A stretch of 64,000 nt of DNA, taken from Tetragonia tetragonoides (taxonomy: Eukaryota > Streptophyta > Magnoliopsida > Caryophyllales > Aizoaceae). The translations under genes were made by a program, and so were the position numbers. The notes below the pieces were generated by a model. The model was not told the origin of the DNA and did not search any database. It saw nothing but the letters and a program-made list of their open reading frames with translations. Below, in pieces: positions 53,771 through 64,000 of this stretch (the stretch's first letter is position 1; every line of letters begins with the position of its first letter). Where the stretch lies: NCBI GenBank assembly GCA_038025085.1, contig CM076140.1, positions 15,768,001 to 15,832,000 of the forward strand, written 5' to 3'.

Positions 53771-56700
53771 ATGAGTGCTAAGGGAAATGATGCTTTGTTG
53801 AATAATTTAGAAGAAAGAGTTCATCATGGGCAAGTTCTTAATAATGGTGATGGACCTGTTGCAGTGGAAGATATGGTCTTGGAAAGAGGAGGATATGATA
53901 AGAGAAATATGCTTGACAATACATCAACTGATGCAGAAATTTGTGTTGTAGAGGAGCATGACATGAGAAATTTAAGGTCAAATGAAAAATCTCATGAAAG
54001 CAACAATGTTGGGAAGATGAAGGATGATGGTTCTTTTGAAAAAGCAAGGGAGCATATGCATTCTGGAAGACAGTCATCGTTTTCGAACGATGACCACAAT
54101 CCTTCTCTTAGAAGGGGTATGTAGTGTTTTTAATTTTGGTACGTCTTTGATTATATATTCTGCTGACAGAGTAAACCAAGCTTAAGTATGCAGCTAACAA
54201 TGATATTCTTTAATTCTTAAGATATTTTGTCAAGCATCTGGCTATGCAATCCCATAAAACCGTTTATATCTTGTGTTTATGTGTAATGTATGATAATTTC
54301 TGACCCTTGTCATTATATGATTATCACTAAAATCATGATAGAAGTATTCCATCCATCTATTGTTGACCAGTCGGCTATTTATGCTAAGCAAGTATGTAGT
54401 AAATTTCTGTACATATATACTTATTTCATCATGTGTGAATAGTTGCTCGACACCTATGATAGTGCAAGTCTGGAGTCCTATGTCTCTTATTGTTGCTTAG
54501 CTTGCCAGAGGATTCTTCAGTCGTTCCTTTATTGCCTTAGAGTTTCTGATATAGTCTTTCATAAAAGCTATGCTTCTTTCACATTCTCTTTGAGCATTCA
54601 GCCCATCTTTGCACGCTCGTCACTGCATTCCACTGTTTGTTCTATCAAGATACAACACTTTTTTTTTGAACTGATCAAGATACAACACTTACACACCCTA
54701 GAATGTGATTTTCTCACTTCTTGATTGCGAGACTCCTACTAGGCGTACTAGCTATTTATAGAAAGACTGAACACATCCTGCTTCTTTTCGGACGATGTTC
54801 TAGATGATTCTTTGATTAATGGCTGAACATTTCCAAAGCAATCTATGCCTAGGGCCATTCAACATTACCACCTTGAGCAGCGAAGAATGCTTACTACTAC
54901 CAGCGTCATAACCAATTCCATCATGTTCATTTTTATTTCTGTTGGGCTGTCAAATCCAAATGTGCAGTTGCCATGGGTTTCAAAATATTCTTGTAATGAA
55001 ACTTGCTGAGACAAGTAACTCTTATCTGCTAGCTGCTCTAGCAGAAAAGATCAACGCGGACAATTGGATCATTTGAAGTAACGTGTAAAGCAGAGGTCAG
55101 ATATGGTCATAAAGTGGAACATGCATTGATTTATCATCAAGGAAAAAGAGGAAGAATAATCAACAATGAGAGAGATAGAAAGAATGAGAGTTCAAAGAGT
55201 ACTGTAATGTAGTTGCACTAATAAGAACCATACAGTAGCAATAGTTCTTAATTTTAGCTTAACTAAACAATTGAGAATGGTAGCATGATCTGCAGTAATT
55301 ATATAATATTACTCTCTGCATGTTTGCAGTTTTGAACCCCCAAAAAGTTCGTTTGTTTCTTGTGGATCATTAATTCATCTAGTGAGCCTAACATTTAAGT
55401 TGTCTGATGGTCATTAGTGGTGGCAATCTCATGTCCCTTGTGCCTGACCAAGTTGGTGACTACAACTTCTGTGATTTATGTGCTTCCCTAGAATATTGAT
55501 CTTCTTTATTTGCTCAGAGTGATCTGTTACTTTGAGGCAGCCCTTTCTTCAGATAAGAAAGGGAAACTATATTAGAGTAAATATAGTAAAGTACAAGCTT
55601 TCATACAAAATACCTGAAACGGGAAAGAGTAACTCATCGCCTATTTAACCCTTCTTAAGGCACGACCATTATAAACACAACTGATGACCATATTTAGTTG
55701 TTGAACTTTTTGTTAATTTCTTTGAGTAAACTCTTAAGACTTCGCTGATAGAAATTTAGAATGTAGGAGTTACTAATTTAAAGTTTAAACCCAAATTGTC
55801 TAATAGAACTTGACTGCTTGCATATTCCTCTTTTCCCAAGTAAAGGTAACAGCCAAACATTGTCATCAGGTTGAATCTACAGTTGGAAACTGTTGTGCTT
55901 TTGCAAAGATCCTTGGGTAATCCCTTTAGCTAGCTCTACATCAACTCTTGAAAGATCTGGGCTCGCTGTAGAAACTGTAGATCAACTCTATGCATCTTTG
56001 AAACATGGGAATCCTGCTTCCACTCTGCACTTGCTAAGATCAATCAAGAGCAGACACCCATCCTATCGTGAATAAATGACCTCGTATCAAAAGACTTGTT
56101 ATCATTTATAACTACTGTCCATATCATTTTTATCTTTGCCCTTAACAGCAAAACTAAAACTACCTGGTTAGACATAGCTCGATTTTCACCACAGAGAAAG
56201 TGTTATCACTATTTCTCTTCACAACTGATCCTCCAAATCTATATGAATAAAACTGAGGCTTGTGGTGGGTGTTTCGGAGAGCATCCAGCGTGTGCACAAT
56301 CTCAGACTCCCTCTTCTGCTCAGAACGACAGTCGGAGTATCATCTTTGTAGCAATAAATGGTGTTTACGATTTCATTTGCTGCACAGTTGTTCACTAGTG
56401 AGCTTGCCAATTTTTCATCTGTGCAGAGTAGCATTCAGACATCTCTTTACCCAACTAGCCATTATATTGTGTTGTTAAGAAATTGTCCACAGTTTTCATC
56501 AGCAAGGTTGTCTGCACCCCTCTGGATGATATAGTCATTGATGGTGTCATCAAATGTCAACATTGTCGGGCATGATTAAAGCACTTCTTGAACCCCTCAT
56601 CGGCTCCTCCCCCCCCCCCCTCCTCCCTCCCCAGAACCATTAAAAAAAGAAAGAAAGAAAGAAAACAAAACAAAAGGACCCTGTTGATTTGTAAAAGTTT

Positions 56701-59700
56701 CAGTGTCATTGTCATTTGTAAAACATATCCTAAATAATCTTCTTCTCCAGTGTCCCATATTTGGATCTTCTTAATTTATCTGGATGAGCTTTGACTCTTA
56801 TTTTTATTTGTTATTTTTTTTCTTCTTTCGGGTCAGTCTCTTTTGATTGTTTTCTGTTGACGGGTTTGCCTTCTTGGCTTCTGACATCACAGAGATCTTT
56901 TTACCTAATAATTTACTACTTCTACTCTGTCAAAATAAAATCAAATGTCTGAGGAATCTTCTGTATATATGTGCTTGAACATACATCCCCCCATCAAAGA
57001 AAAAGTCAAAATAAAATTAAAAGGAAATGCCACTAGGAAACAAACGTCCTTGTTTTTACCTATGTTATTCTTTGTCCAGCAGTAGTTTGTCATATGTTAG
57101 CTTGCATGAATGAATGATTGCATCTTTCTGTACTGTCATTCCTAATGAAACGTCAATCCTTTTTCCTTGAAAGGGTTGGATCACTGTACTACGGCACCTG
57201 GCACTATTGAAACCCAGAGCAGTTTGTTGATCGATAGTCATGAGATAACTCTAACAAGGTCTAAGACTCAGAAGGAGAGTCGATTACAGGATCTGAAATT
57301 CGATAGGCTCACCGAGCTTGAAAAGGTAATATGAGTTCTATTTGTTCGTGATGGTAACTTGTAAGGTGATATTGGTCTAATATCAAGTTCAAGGTTAAGC
57401 TTTTTCACCTGTTTCTTGTGGCCTTTCTCCCATCTAAAGATTGTTGTTATCTCTTTTCTGCTTGTGTCAATTTAAATATGCAAGTTTTTGGTAATGTCAT
57501 CAAAATGTATTTTACATTTAGCTATGTGTAAACAGGTCCTTGTGTACATCAAATTATGCATTTTAGACACTAGGAGATTCTTGTTGATTTGAGCTCACAC
57601 CAGGTCGTTCTTGACCAAGCTGAAGGACCTCTTTGGTATCATGTAAAGTGATGCCAGAAGTTAGTTCATTCAGCTGGGTTATAAAGATGGACCAATTCCT
57701 TTGATTCTAGAGTAACAAAACAAAAAAGGAAAGTGAAGTAAACTTAGTAAGGCGATGTTTAAGATTATGGGGGCTAATTTATAAATCTCAGCATATAATG
57801 GTATCTGTAATATTTTGCTTTTCTGTTCTAAGTATTTTCGTAAACTTAGTAAGGCGATGTTTAAGATTATGGGGGCTAATTTATTAATCTCAGCATATAA
57901 TGGTATCTGTAATATTTTGCTTTTCTGTTCTAAGTATTTTCAGGTGTGTTTAGTAGCATTAGGGTTTTCCTCTGTTTGAGGGTTGTCAGTCATAATACTT
58001 GGATAAAAAGAGACATTTTGTTTAGCGAAACCAGAATTCAGGCATACTATTTGCCTGTTTTCTGTACTTAGATGAACTTTTTGGCTTTGGTTATTTACTC
58101 AATTAAGGTGGAAAAAAAGAGGGAGCTTAAAATGATAGAGCTCCCATACCTTCAGCCATGAGGTTTGGGGTTCAATTCCCATACCTGAGCTCATGGTTTA
58201 AAGGATAATTGTAGTTGGTTGAGGCCTTTGAGCCTTTGCTTCCTTCCTTCACCCTGGCTCTATCCCCTAAACAGAGGCCAATTTTGGAATGGATATGCGT
58301 TTGATTCTTGGAAGCCTTTAGGTGGGAACTGGGAAGAAAATTTAAAAGAACAAACATAATATGCTACTGTTGTAATGGTCAGGCTTAATGCTACATTGTT
58401 ATTGTCTTCTTTTCTGATGGCCTGCCGAAGAAGACACCTTCTATTGCAAAAGCAGCTTAACTGGTATCAATTATCCTTAGATGAAGAGAAAGTATATATT
58501 AATGAGTGTCAAATGTACAGCAAGAGAGAATAATAAATCCTCTACAAAGAACTAATTACAAATTGGCCAAATTCTGTTGCGCCTTATAGTATAACAAGTA
58601 ACAATTTTATCTTGGTTCTTGTTTGTCGTAGTTTATATCATTAAATGGAAGCATTCTCTGTGGTGAACCGTGAGAGCAGTTAAACTCACTTAAACATCCT
58701 TCATTCCTTAGTCTGAGGAGGGTGTTTCATGGATCCGGTACCTTGCATCTTTAGGACTAGATACTTTATTCTGTCAGCTGCCTGCACCGTGAACTTATTC
58801 TTATGGTTTTGCCAACAAATGCTCCCTTGTTGTTTCTTTGGATATGTTCTATTCCCATTGTTCTCTTTGGGATGTTTGCTTGTTGTCGGTTTCCCTCTCT
58901 GAAGTTTTTTTCTCCAAATGTCCATTGTTTATGGAATTATCAGGCCACTAATAGTTTGTTATTCTTGTGTATCTCAGAAAAATCTTATTGTAAACCTAGT
59001 CAAGATACAAAAGGATGGAACAGTGGAGGTGGATTTGGCTAAAGGCGCTCCTGTAGCTTCAGAACTGTTAGAGCTTCATGCTGCCGAAATTGCTCCCCGT
59101 CATGTTGATGTCATTGCTCCTGGGATCAACAAAACTGTTCCTAAGATGAAGATTGTCATGCTTGTCGTTGGAACAAGAGGAGATGTTCAGCCTTTTCTAG
59201 CTGTGGCCAAGAGACTTCAGGCATGTTTGGTAACTTTGTTTATGTTGTCAAAAGTTTCTCAGGAGTTCTCAGTATAAACTATTCTGATTACTTGTAGATG
59301 CAATATGATGAACATCATTCTATTTGCTTTTATGAATTTTAATAAATTCCCCTCTTTTGCATAGTATTATGTTAAAGTACCATGTGAAAGTACCTTAATA
59401 AGCTAATTGAAGGGGTTCGTGGATTTGGTGTAGAGGTGGCATGCTTGAGTTTCAGTTGGATAACGTTGGGAGAAAGCCTAATATGAGGAGGGTCCCAGGA
59501 GGGACCGCGTTACATCCTTCATGGAAGGATAGTCTAGAAGCATTGCGGGATAACTTAGAAAGTGGTTCGATGCTGCAGAAGCAAGACCACAGGAATAAAA
59601 GAAAACACGGCCCGACCACGTTGCGCCACACAATGTTTTCTTTGGATAGGATTCACCTTATTTCGTTTCCTGAGTTAGTTGTTATTGTTCTTAGGAATTG

Positions 59701-62700
59701 TTTTAAGAGTTGTCTAGTATTGTTAGCTTGCTTTGTAAATTATCTCCAATCTAGTTTAGAAAAAGTTTCTAATTCTAGTAGGATTGGGGCATTGCTTAGC
59801 CTAAATATAAGAGTTATGGAAAATGGCTGAGGTGAATTCTCACGACATAGTAGAGATAGTTCTTGGGAGATAACACAATTAGGGGGGGGGGGGCTTGTGT
59901 GGGTATCGTAACACAATCAAAGGGTTCTGGGTTAGGCAATTGTGTTCTTAGTTTGCCCACACTTGGGTTTTCCATGTTAAATGTTTGTGTGCTTTATGTG
60001 TTAATTGATCTCGTCTTTGTCACTAAAATCGTGTCAAATAAAAATCGATGCCTTGGTCGTAACCTTTGCAATAATGTTTGATGAATTGAGCCATGGTTTG
60101 GTGCTTCTCATGGTGTTCATTAGGTTTTTTCTTCTTTTTTTTTCCATGTAATGTTTAGTGCTTGATCTTCTCAGTAGGGTGGTCTTAGGGGAGTTGAGAT
60201 TTTATCATTTTAGAGAGCTCTGGCCAAAGGTTATCAGGTGGGCTTAGTAGCATCGTTGTTCCTTTTAGATTCATGGAAGACAATATTATCTTCTTGTTGA
60301 ATGATTGCGGAGAGCCCCACGGGATTGGGAGATGGGTGAGGTGACAGAGTTAGTCGATCTTTTGGAGACAGTCCTGCTTTCGGAGGGTGACGACTACAGG
60401 AGATGGGTTGGTGATTCCTCAGGGAATTTCTCTTGTAAGTCCTTTCCCCTACACCTCAGCACACCTCTTCCTCAGTTTCCAATGGCAGATTTCATTTGGA
60501 ATGCAAGGTTGCCTTTGAAGGTACGAGCGTTTGTTTGGACTTTGGTAGTGAATAGGGTGAATACTAATGATGTTCGCCAAAGGAGGAGGCCGGGAGTTGC
60601 TCTTTCACCTGATGTTTATGTGTCGCCGTGTCGGGCACATAATGAGACTGCCCTGCATGCTATTTTCAGTTGTGATTTTGCTAGTCGGTTGTGGAATAGG
60701 TTGTTTGGGATTTTTGGGGAGGCATGGGTTCATCCCTCTAGTGTGGCGGAGTTCTTTCAAGAGCGGATTGTGGGGTTGGGAGAGGGAAGGAGATAGGCTG
60801 CTGTGGTGTAATGCAATCTTTGCGATCATTTGGTGTCTTTGGTTCAAGAGTAATGCACGGGTTTTCTATGACGTGGCTATTACGGATGAGCTGGTGTGGG
60901 ATAAAGCAACTTATCTAGCTTTGTTGTGGGTTAGAGCTTCTAGGGCTTTTAGAGATTACACCATTGCTCAAATTCAGCATAACTGGGGTGCGCTGATTTG
61001 TAACTAGATATTAACGTCTTGTCCTCCTTTGCTGTAATTATTACAATCTTTCTCTTTATCTAAAAAAAAAAAAATCTTCTTGTTGAGTGATAGGAACTCT
61101 TTCATCAATGTTCTGCCAATCTTCAGGTTTTTGGGATGATGTTTTTTGGAATGTGTGTGGCTCTAAGCCTAGCATGTTAAGGAGTGCTTTAGCTGGATTC
61201 AAATCAAGTCTAGTGTAATCAGTTATCTGGCTCCTTTAGCTTGCTATTCTATGTTAAGCTGGACTTTAACTTATTTTGGTCCATTTTTGGAGGATATCTT
61301 AAGTCGCTTCCTTTATAGAATCCGTTGTTTGAGAAGAATTCTATGAGGCTTTATTTATTTGATTTTTTAAGTGGTTGATTAAATGGCAACTATGTTTTTG
61401 CTAGATTTCTAAGAGGTTAAAGGGTGGAAAGGTGCTTTCTTCTTGCTTCGGTGTCATATAGCTCTCATTTGCTCTTGCTTAGTTTCCTTTCTTCTCAAAT
61501 TGATTTGTTTATAATCGAAGCTAAAATCACACAGAGGTTTGAAAAGATCAGGAGTTGTCTTTGGTCCATGGGTGAGTACAGGTGTACAGATCACTTGTTG
61601 GCCTTTGAAATCATTTGTAGATCAATGGAGGGTCGTTTGAATGTGAAAATTTTGATTTCTGAGAACATTCGACTACTAAGTAAAGTCTGGGGGTACCTGC
61701 CCCTGTAATACGACTCTCAATGGAATAAGGTGATTTAGAGTAGATGTGTTCTCGAACAGAATGGTTGGGATGTTACGGTTATTATTAATGTTAGGCAGCA
61801 TGTTGAAGTTCAATTATCCGGTTTCCTGTCATTTATTCCCTCTCGTGAATTTATTGGTCGAGGTAAATTATGAGCTTCATTTCTGGGAGGCTATTTACAG
61901 GGGCACTTATCCATTTTACGAGGCATGCCGTAGCTCCATCACTTGTCTGCTACCCAATCATCCCACTATAGTTTAAATACTTTCCGCTGGATGGAAATTC
62001 TATCTCTTGGACATCTTCCAGTTTTCCAGGAGAGAAGTTGATAGGACGGAGACACGGAGTTGGATGAGCTGTACTTGCTTCTTCCTTTTCTCATTATTTT
62101 AAGGACAAATTGGCCAAAACCCTCTAGACTTTTGATCATTTTGGCCAGAACACCCACATATTTTGAACTTTGGCAAGTACCCCCTGGAAAAATTAAAAAG
62201 TCGTGCTAATCCCCCCAAACTTGATTTTCCGACTAATTTATAAATTTTTGATCCCGTTTTGCCCTCATGCGTTTTGCAAAAGATACATTTTTTCCATACG
62301 AAATGAAAAGTTAGCACATTGTAATACCCATTACTTTTCTTTTTATGTGGTAACTTCTCATTTCGTATGGAAAAATGTATCTTTTGCAAAACGCATGAGG
62401 GCAAAACTGGATCAAAAATTTATAAGGTGGTCGGAAAATCAAGCTTGGGGGGATTAACACGGCTTTTTAATTTTTCTAGGGGACACTTGCCAAAATTCAA
62501 AGTATTTGGGTGTTCTAGCCAAAATGTTCAAAAGTGTAGGGGGTTTTGGCCAATTTATCCTTATTTTAATTCACTTGTTCAACTTTCAAGCACCGGATCT
62601 TTACTAGTAGTTGTCTTACACCCAACTCATTGCCAATTCTCACTCTTGAACATTTCAATTGGCAAATTCATTTGGAAAGCAAAGTGCCTTGCAAATCCAA

Positions 62701-63513
62701 AGCTTTTGCTGGGAGTGCTGTTTTTAATAAAAAACATCCCGAACAATATTCAGTGTTTCTGGTGAATACTGTATATGGCCCTGAAAAGGTATCTTTTCTT
62801 TCAGAGGTTTTCTGGGGCATCTGGAAGGGAAGATCGTTTGTAGGTGGACTGTGCTCGGCTGCTAACTTATTGTATCGTGTATTCGTGTATCGGATTCTAA
62901 TGATGCTCTTGGAGGTTTTCATTTTAAGTAAAGTGGTTTTTTCTCGCTTAATCGTAATTTCTTTTCTTCGACTTTGCATTCGGTTATTCAGCCTGACTGG
63001 AGAGCATTAATGTATATGTTCTGTTCCTGTTTTTTTTCAGTCCTCATTTTGTGTACTTCCTTTAAAGAAACTGCTGAAATTTAAAAGGACATACCGATGG
63101 ATATAGAGAGGAATGTAAGAACGATGGATAAGGTTAAGCTTATTGCCATGCAGAATCAAGTCCTTTCCTGTATCACTAAGCATGGAACGAGCAATCTCTG
63201 CAACATTATTTAAAGTCCCACTTGATTCGTACTTCACTTAGTTGTGACAATGCCATTAAATTGAATAGTATGAATACTATTGGCTGAAGTTACATCAGTA
63301 CATCAAAAAAGTGGACTTATAGGGTTCAAGTTATGTCCCTTAGTAGTGGGACTTGAGCATTCCTAGGAGTAAATTTGCAAGACTTTGATTCAGTTAGTCA
63401 GGTCTTAAGGAGCTTGCAATGACATATGGCACCTGATGTCATTGTCTTTTGCAATCTTGGCATGCTTGTATATTTACGTTTCTGCAGCAAATGGTCCCCA
63501 CTATTTCCTTTGC

Positions 63514-63546
<33 letters not shown>

Positions 63547-64000
63547 CAGTATTTCCTCACATATCATGTTTGATATATTTCATGACAACAAAATGAGAAA
63601 GTTGTTGTTGTTGTTTTTCTTTTTTTTTTTTGTATATTTTTCTTTAGTTGAAATTTTACTTGTCCAGCAAAAACGAAATCGGAAGAGTTCATTTCTCTCT
63701 TCTAAATTATTTGCAATATGAATCTATTCCCTAAATTAATATATTGTGCCTGCAGGAATTCGGACATCGTGTTCGGTTGGCCACTCATACAAACTTTAGT
63801 GACTTTGTCAAATCAGCTGGTGTGGAATTTTATCCTTTAGGTGGTGATCCACGAGTTCTAGCAGGATGTAAGAAGTCTTGTACCTTGAAATTCCTTCAAG
63901 ATGTGTGTTTCTAATCAATGTCTCTCTCCTTTATTATTTTTTGTATTTTATTATCTGTCATAGTATATTTTTTCTTTTTTAGAATTTCTGGGGAGTTTGG
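53771..64000 (+). CDS. Sterol 3-beta-glucosyltransferase (UGT80 type), 5' part, runs off window
   Basis: Exons: 53771-54116, 57174-57325, 58978-59220, 63756-63867, continuing past 64000. Phases fit (1, 0, 0, 1), giving 284 residues so far. The N-terminal 200 residues are acidic and weakly conserved, as in the family. Residues 230-239 (VGTRGDVQPF) and FGHRVRLATHTNF, GVEFYPLGGDPRVLAG form the start of the GT28-type acceptor domain shared by UGT80 sterol glucosyltransferases. The enzyme transfers glucose from UDP-glucose to the 3-hydroxyl of membrane sterols. The catalytic C-terminal domain lies outside the window. The ATG at 53771 was chosen because the frame has no earlier ATG. Intron 3 (59221-63755) begins GCATGT, a GC-AG intron; joining at LQ|EFGHRV is required to keep the family sequence. 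Host gene appears intact. Confidence 0.92.
54117..57173 (+). other. Intron 1 of sterol glucosyltransferase gene
   Basis: A 3.06 kb GT-AG intron. It holds a coding-like frame at 55893-56075 (ERSGLAVETVDQLYASLKHG..., ending SRHPSYRE) that I do not recognise and that may be a captured fragment. It also has poly(C) near 56610 and GAAA repeats near 56650. No other gene is seen. Confidence 0.6.
57738..57941 (+). repeat. Recent 102-bp tandem duplication (intron 2)
   Basis: Two head-to-tail copies (57738-57839, 57840-57941) starting GTAAACTTAGTAAGGCGATG. One difference was noticed (TTTATAAATC versus TTTATTAATC). Near identity indicates a young duplication or a collapsed or expanded assembly repeat. 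Confidence 0.95.
58102..58345 (+). mobile_element. SINE-like retroposon relic (intron 2)
   Basis: GGGGTTCAATTCCC fits a Pol III B box, preceded about 45 bp upstream by GGGAGCTTAAAATGATAGAG, a degenerate A box of the Au-SINE type. The 3' end near TTTAAAAGAAC is approximate. Confidence 0.45.
59281..60287 (+). other. Retroelement-like relic in intron 3
   Basis: The frame 59441-59830 begins with a charged, protein-like part (LDNVGRKPNMRRVPGGTALH, SWKDSLEALRDNLESGSMLQ) and decays into hydrophobic low-complexity. CCTAAATATAAGAGTT near 59800 resembles an LTR TATA region, and a G-run lies at 59881-59892. It could be a gag-like piece of a non-autonomous LTR element; no terminal repeats were found. 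Confidence 0.3.
60306..61073 (+). mobile_element. 5'-truncated L1-type LINE with 18-bp TSD (intron 3)
   Basis: The body encodes the LINE C-terminal region: FIWNARLPLKVRAFVWTLVV, VNTNDVRQRRRPG and a zf-RVT-like SP-C-x-AHNETALHAIFSCDF stretch. A frameshift near 60770 moves the rest (WCNAIFAIIWCLWFKSNARV) to another frame. It ends in poly(A) at 61062-61073. A target-site duplication ATCTTCTTGTTGARTGAT flanks it at 60288-60305 and 61074-61091 with one mismatch. It was inserted by target-primed reverse transcription, same strand as the host gene. Confidence 0.92.
61092..62100 (+). other. Old LINE-like remnant, left part (intron 3)
   Basis: Degraded sequence without an open reading frame; isolated words such as FWDDVFWNVCGSKPS are only weakly protein-like. 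The part beyond the fold-back element (62563-62740, HFNWQIHLESKVPCKSKAFA) clearly resembles the LINE zf-RVT lead-in, so the two flanks are probably one old LINE split by the fold-back insertion. Confidence 0.4.
62101..62562. mobile_element. 462-bp fold-back (long-TIR) element (intron 3)
   Basis: The two halves are inverted copies over about 220 bp each, from AAGGACAAATTGGCCAAAAC on the left to its near-complement on the right, with a short centre near 62320-62340. ATTTT flanks both sides (62096-62100 and 62563-62567), a possible 5 bp target-site duplication. Similar frames on both strands (CIFCKTHEGKTGSKIYK...) arise from the inverted symmetry and are not genes. Confidence 0.9.
62568..62740 (+). 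pseudogene. LINE zf-RVT lead-in fragment (intron 3)
   Basis: The frame LTLEHFNWQIHLESKVPCKS followed by KAFAGSAVFNKK resembles the segment preceding the zinc knuckle in plant L1 elements (WKxxWKSKVPxKVKAFAW). It is short and interrupted downstream. Confidence 0.55.
62741..63755 (+). other. Intron 3 tail, no gene seen
   Basis: Mostly AT-rich; poly(T) at 63517-63546 and a further T-rich stretch at 63600-63630. It ends at the GCCTGCAG acceptor of exon 4. Frames here have no domain. Confidence 0.5.

Noticed and set aside
58130..58200. Functional tRNA gene at the B-box sites (also 5120, 13085, 32775)
   Set aside because: No cloverleaf with anticodon and acceptor stems can be drawn; the sites fit SINE heads.
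62099..62765. Two similar protein frames on opposite strands (CIFCKTHEGKTGSK...)
   Set aside because: The similarity comes from the arms of the inverted repeat; no family match and no other coding signs.

Overview
This window is nuclear DNA of a flowering plant, most likely a eudicot. Genes are split by long AT-rich introns with GT-AG borders. CACTA, PIF/Harbinger, hAT, MULE and L1-type LINE sequences, tRNA-derived SINEs and long TA/TAA microsatellites fill the space between them. A Caryophyllales origin is a guess and is not shown by the sequence. Most long open frames are shadows of repeats; the real genes had to be assembled from short exons.

Layout. 1-14 kb is repeat-dominated: a 600 bp direct duplication, a LINE 3' remnant, a small two-exon candidate gene on the minus strand near 4.2-4.7 kb, a possible copia-type LTR, a clear SINE with target-site duplication and a pair of 180 bp direct repeats. 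14-20 kb is a degenerate minisatellite-like array (about 45 bp sub-period, ACGTG-rich) into which a 4.2 kb CACTA element inserted; a 768 bp CACTA element of another family sits inside it. 20.6-28.65 kb is an 8 kb PIF/Harbinger element carrying a decayed transposase, a Myb/SANT-like partner gene, an unexpected PB1-like exon and a reverse-oriented L1 LINE that has lost its reverse transcriptase core.

30.4-38.5 kb (minus strand) is a four-exon group A bZIP transcription factor of the ABI5/ABF/GBF4 type, 331 aa. Its introns hold a 288 bp TAA microsatellite, an hAT MITE with a perfect 8 bp target-site duplication, a SINE copy and internal duplications. 42.3-45.9 kb (minus strand) is a PIG-B-type GPI mannosyltransferase gene. 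Its visible exons join in frame, but the block that should carry the HKExRF-type motif is missing. 48.2-49.5 kb (minus strand) is the N-terminal part of a MULE transposase. 53.7-64.0 kb (plus strand) is the 5' part of a UGT80-type sterol 3-beta-glucosyltransferase gene that runs off the window. Its third intron starts with GC instead of GT and holds a LINE fragment with an 18 bp target-site duplication and a 462 bp fold-back element.

The three host genes are unrelated in function (ABA-type transcription control, GPI-anchor assembly in the ER, steryl glucoside synthesis), as is usual for neighbouring plant genes. The most interesting content is the nested transposon record and the apparent loss of key exons in the PIG-B gene.
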